A DNA stretch of 64,000 nt from Patescibacteria group bacterium UBA2772 (lineage in GTDB: Bacteria > Patescibacteriota > Minisyncoccia > Moranbacterales > DUUL01), in NCBI GenBank assembly GCA_002352545.1, contig DEIO01000020.1, positions 31,004 to 95,003 on the forward strand. The letters run 5' to 3'. Shown piece after piece: positions 61,745-64,000 of the stretch. The position numbers were made by a program, and so were the translations under genes. Numbering within the stretch: position 1 is the first letter of the stretch; the number at the start of each line of letters is the position of its first letter. A model generated the notes under the pieces. It saw only the letters and a program-made list of their open reading frames with translations. It was not told where the DNA came from and made no database searches.

Positions 61745-62059
61745 CTATACGTTTTTTAATTCTTCAACCAAAACTTCTTTGGCTTGAGCACCAACAAGTT
61801 GTTTAACGTTCTTACCATCTTTGAACATAATAATAGTAGGAATTGACATAACTCCATATTTTTGAGCTGATTCAGCGTTTTCGTCAACGTTGAGCTTTCC
61901 TACTTTTGCAACATCACCAATTTCACTGGCAACTTCATCAATAACAGGACTCATCATTTGACAAGGACCACACCAAGATGCCCAAAAGTCAACCAAGACT
62001 GGTTTTTCACTTTTCAAAACTTCTTCTTCAAAGTTTGCATCTGTAAATTCTAATGCCAT
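61745..62059 (-). CDS. trxA: Thioredoxin
   Basis: A 104-residue thioredoxin with the active site VDFWASWCGPCQMMSP (~residue 25-40), the cis-proline MSIPTIIMFKDG and the KLNVDENAESAQKYGV helix. Upstream of trxB on the same strand. No SD. Confidence 0.96.
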   Translation of the reverse strand: MALEFTDANFEEEVLKSEKPVLVDFWASWCGPCQMMSPVIDEVASEIGDVAKVGKLNVDENAESAQKYGVMSIPTIIMFKDGKNVKQLVGAQAKEVLVEELKNV

Positions 62060-62110
62060 ATTATTACTTTAATTTTTATAATTTCTATAACTAATTTAGT
62101 CTATTCTACA

Positions 62111-62839
62111 CTAACCACCCATTCTTCTGAATCTCATTGAATAGCTCTTAAGAGCATCATTGAATGCCTCTTTTGTAAAAGCAGGAAACATATCTGTCGA
62201 AAATTCATATTGTGAATTCATCGTTTGCCACATCAGAAATCCTGCACTGTTATGAGGATCATCGTCAACACCAGTCCTTATCAGTAGGTCCACTTCTGGT
62301 AATTGAGATGTTACTAAATTCTCTTTTATTGTTTCTTTTGTAATATCAAAATACTGTTTCATTTCTTGCGCTTTTTTTGCAATTCTTTGTACAGCTATAA
62401 GCATGTCTTCATCTCCATTATATGCCAACAAAAAACAAAGTACATGTCTTGAGTGATTTTTTGTTCGCTCTATACCTTCCTCTAGGATGTTCTTTAGTCT
62501 CCTGGGAAATTGGTTCCTCCAATCACCCAAAACAACTATTTTTGCCTCTGAGTCATATACTTCCTGGCTATTTATCAATTTATCAAAATATTCTTCATAG
62601 ATAGACAACAAGGCTTTCTTTTCCTGAAGCGGTCTTTTTGTTAAATTATCAACTGATGAACCCCAAAAAGTAAAACACTTAACACCAATCCTCAAAGCTT
62701 CCCTTATAATCTCTTCTATTCTATCGGCACCTTCTTTATGACCTTCCCACGGATCAAGTCCATTTTTTCTTGCCCATCTTCTATTCCCGTCTGGAATAAT
62801 TGCGACATGATTTGGCAAATTTAATTCTACTTTTCTCAT
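62111..62839 (-). CDS. uppS: Undecaprenyl diphosphate synthase (cis-prenyltransferase)
   Basis: A cis-prenyltransferase making the undecaprenyl carrier for cell-wall synthesis. PNHVAIIPDGNRRWARKNG holds the catalytic Asp, though MDGNGRWA is changed to PDGNRRWA as in many Patescibacteria and archaea. CFTFWGSSVDNLTKRP and DLLIRTG..(DD) PHNSAGFLMWQTMNSQYEF follow. A TTG start at 62875 would overlap the upstream gene by 20 bp; the ATG at 62839 (MRKVELNLPNHVAII) fits the family better and leaves a 16-bp gap. Confidence 0.9.
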   Translation of the reverse strand: MRKVELNLPNHVAIIPDGNRRWARKNGLDPWEGHKEGADRIEEIIREALRIGVKCFTFWGSSVDNLTKRPLQEKKALLSIYEEYFDKLINSQEVYDSEAKIVVLGDWRNQFPRRLKNILEEGIERTKNHSRHVLCFLLAYNGDEDMLIAVQRIAKKAQEMKQYFDITKETIKENLVTSQLPEVDLLIRTGVDDDPHNSAGFLMWQTMNSQYEFSTDMFPAFTKEAFNDALKSYSMRFRRMGG

Positions 62840-62855
62840 AAAATCATTCAAATGC

Positions 62856-63959
62856 TTAGTGTTGTCTACTAACAATAAAATGAGCTATCCCTTCAAAAAA
62901 TATCCTAGATTCTTCGTTTTTCATTTCAATTTTCTCGAGAGCCTTGAGAGATCTACCTACCAACTCTTGAGAAAGTTTGTTTGCATAGTCCAGAGCTCCT
63001 GATTCAGTAACTATTTTTCTAAATTCATCGATTTCAGATTCTGTTATATCTTCTTTTCCCAACAATTGTTCCATTCTTTTCTTTTGAACTTTTATTCCAG
63101 ATTCCCGAACCTTGATAACAAGCAAAGTTTGCTTTCCTTCTATAATATCACTACCAACTGGTTTTCCCAGTTTTTTTTGTTCTCCAAATATTCCTAAAAC
63201 ATCATCTCTAATCTGAAAAGCAGCACCCAAAGGCATTGAATAATCAGTAAAATGTTCCAAAACACTCTCATCAGCATTAGCAAGCAAAGCTCCAATGTGA
63301 GAAGGACCTTCAAATGTATATCTTGAAGTCTTTCCTTCGTACATTCGCATGACTTCCTCTTCAGTAGCAAACCCTCTTGCTTCCAAAATTACATCAACCA
63401 TTTCTCCTGGGATTGTAACATAAACAATATCTTGCAACTTATCTAAGACTCTAATAATTGTCTTTGCTTCAAAATCAGCATTAAACACGATTTCACTTCC
63501 CATTGAACCCGCTAGATCACCAGCTATCATTGCCATTGAATTTCCAAAATGCTCTGGATCTGCTTTTGGGAAAAACTTTTGCGCAATAGATTTGTACTCG
63601 GCATTAAGAGTTTTCACTCCATGTCTAAGCTCATCTTTATCAATAATGTCGTCGTGAATAAGCAAAAAAGAATGTACCATCTCAATAGACATTGAAACAT
63701 CAATAATTCTATCTTCGTCTTTCCCACCACATGCAAGATATGCATAATACATTATCGCTGGACGAAGTCTCTTTCCCCCGGAAAGTGTAAAATTTCGAAT
63801 CAGTTTAACAGACTCCTCTGCTAATGGATCTATACTGTTTGCCTTTTGTAGTTTTTTCTCAAAATATTCTTCTAAAAACGGTTGTAATCTATCCCTATAG
63901 TTATTCAATAATGTTAATGCTTCCACTGTTTTGTTTGTTATTGTTTTTATATCAAACAT
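62856..63959 (-). CDS. Polyprenyl diphosphate synthase
   Basis: A 367-residue trans-prenyltransferase (IspA/IspB-type). The first aspartate motif LIHDDIIDKDELRHG (~residue 95) and the second FQIRDDVLGIFG bind Mg-diphosphates; GGKRLRPAIMYYA is the N-terminal signature. It supplies the allylic diphosphate used by the adjacent UppS, making the pair a small isoprenoid operon. Confidence 0.9.
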   Translation of the reverse strand: MFDIKTITNKTVEALTLLNNYRDRLQPFLEEYFEKKLQKANSIDPLAEESVKLIRNFTLSGGKRLRPAIMYYAYLACGGKDEDRIIDVSMSIEMVHSFLLIHDDIIDKDELRHGVKTLNAEYKSIAQKFFPKADPEHFGNSMAMIAGDLAGSMGSEIVFNADFEAKTIIRVLDKLQDIVYVTIPGEMVDVILEARGFATEEEVMRMYEGKTSRYTFEGPSHIGALLANADESVLEHFTDYSMPLGAAFQIRDDVLGIFGEQKKLGKPVGSDIIEGKQTLLVIKVRESGIKVQKKRMEQLLGKEDITESEIDEFRKIVTESGALDYANKLSQELVGRSLKALEKIEMKNEESRIFFEGIAHFIVSRQH

Positions 63960-63969
63960 TCATACTCCG

Positions 63970-64000
63970 TATCGAATAGGGGAATCGAACCCCTGTTACC
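63970..64000 (-). tRNA. tRNA, 3' part only
   Basis: On the minus strand, aggggttcgattcccct forms a perfect T-stem/loop, followed by a 7-nt acceptor strand (attcgat) and a discriminator A. The next bases are cgg, so CCA is not encoded. The anticodon lies outside the window, so the isotype is unknown. Confidence 0.85.

Overview
The window is AT-rich bacterial DNA whose gene content fits a member of the Patescibacteria (CPR), probably Parcubacteria-like. The pointers are an archaeal-type UMP kinase, a TrmB-type regulator, short-branched core genes (rpmA, rplI, pyrG, uppS, trxA/trxB, a malic enzyme), sortase-linked surface proteins and start sites that mostly lack a Shine-Dalgarno (SD) sequence. 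This placement is inferred from gene content; there is no rRNA in the window. TGA, TAA and TAG all serve as normal stops.

Layout. 0-5.4 kb: 5' part of purC, a damaged glmS, a TrmB regulator, a decayed purB and a 38-residue membrane peptide. 5.4-12.6 kb: pyrH, an SPFH protein, a membrane-anchored Ada-like protein, rpmA, and an RND pump with its adaptor. 12.7-17.5 kb: a secreted SdrD-B protein, a sortase carrying calcium-type repeats, a DUF2202 lipoprotein, a CsoR/CstR-type repressor and a DUF3048 protein. The repressor operon and the RND operon have matching promoters with a C/G-rich palindrome between -35 and -10, so they look like one regulon. 17.5-23.5 kb: an ABC transporter (permease frameshifted), a hydrolase, membrane proteins and a PD-(D/E)XK nuclease.

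23.5-47.1 kb is a large defence island, almost all on the minus strand. It holds a DUF262 (GmrSD-like) protein, a helicase-DUF559 fusion, a membrane-anchored FtsK-gamma protein, Mrr, and a type I restriction-modification operon (hsdM, hsdS, hsdR) into which an AAA ATPase/RloB pair, a Shedu-type nuclease and a Fic protein are inserted. A DpnII-type GATC system (R plus two methylases) with a second, decayed restriction enzyme follows. The island is bracketed by a 31-bp palindrome-containing repeat, and internal modules are bracketed by duplicated small genes.

47-56 kb: an EamA transporter, a RhuM-Doc toxin-like protein and several small genes with strong SD sequences, many interrupted by stop codons, including a decayed purF. 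56-64 kb: ordinary housekeeping genes (family-4 uracil-DNA glycosylase, pyrG, rplI, malic enzyme, trxB-trxA, uppS, polyprenyl synthase) and the 3' end of a tRNA.

Two themes cut across the window. First, genes with strong SD sequences (purC, purB, purF and several small ones) are scattered among SD-less resident genes and are often pseudogenes, suggesting acquired and now decaying DNA. Second, several otherwise sound genes have single-base indels in short homopolymers, which may be real or may be uncorrected read errors.
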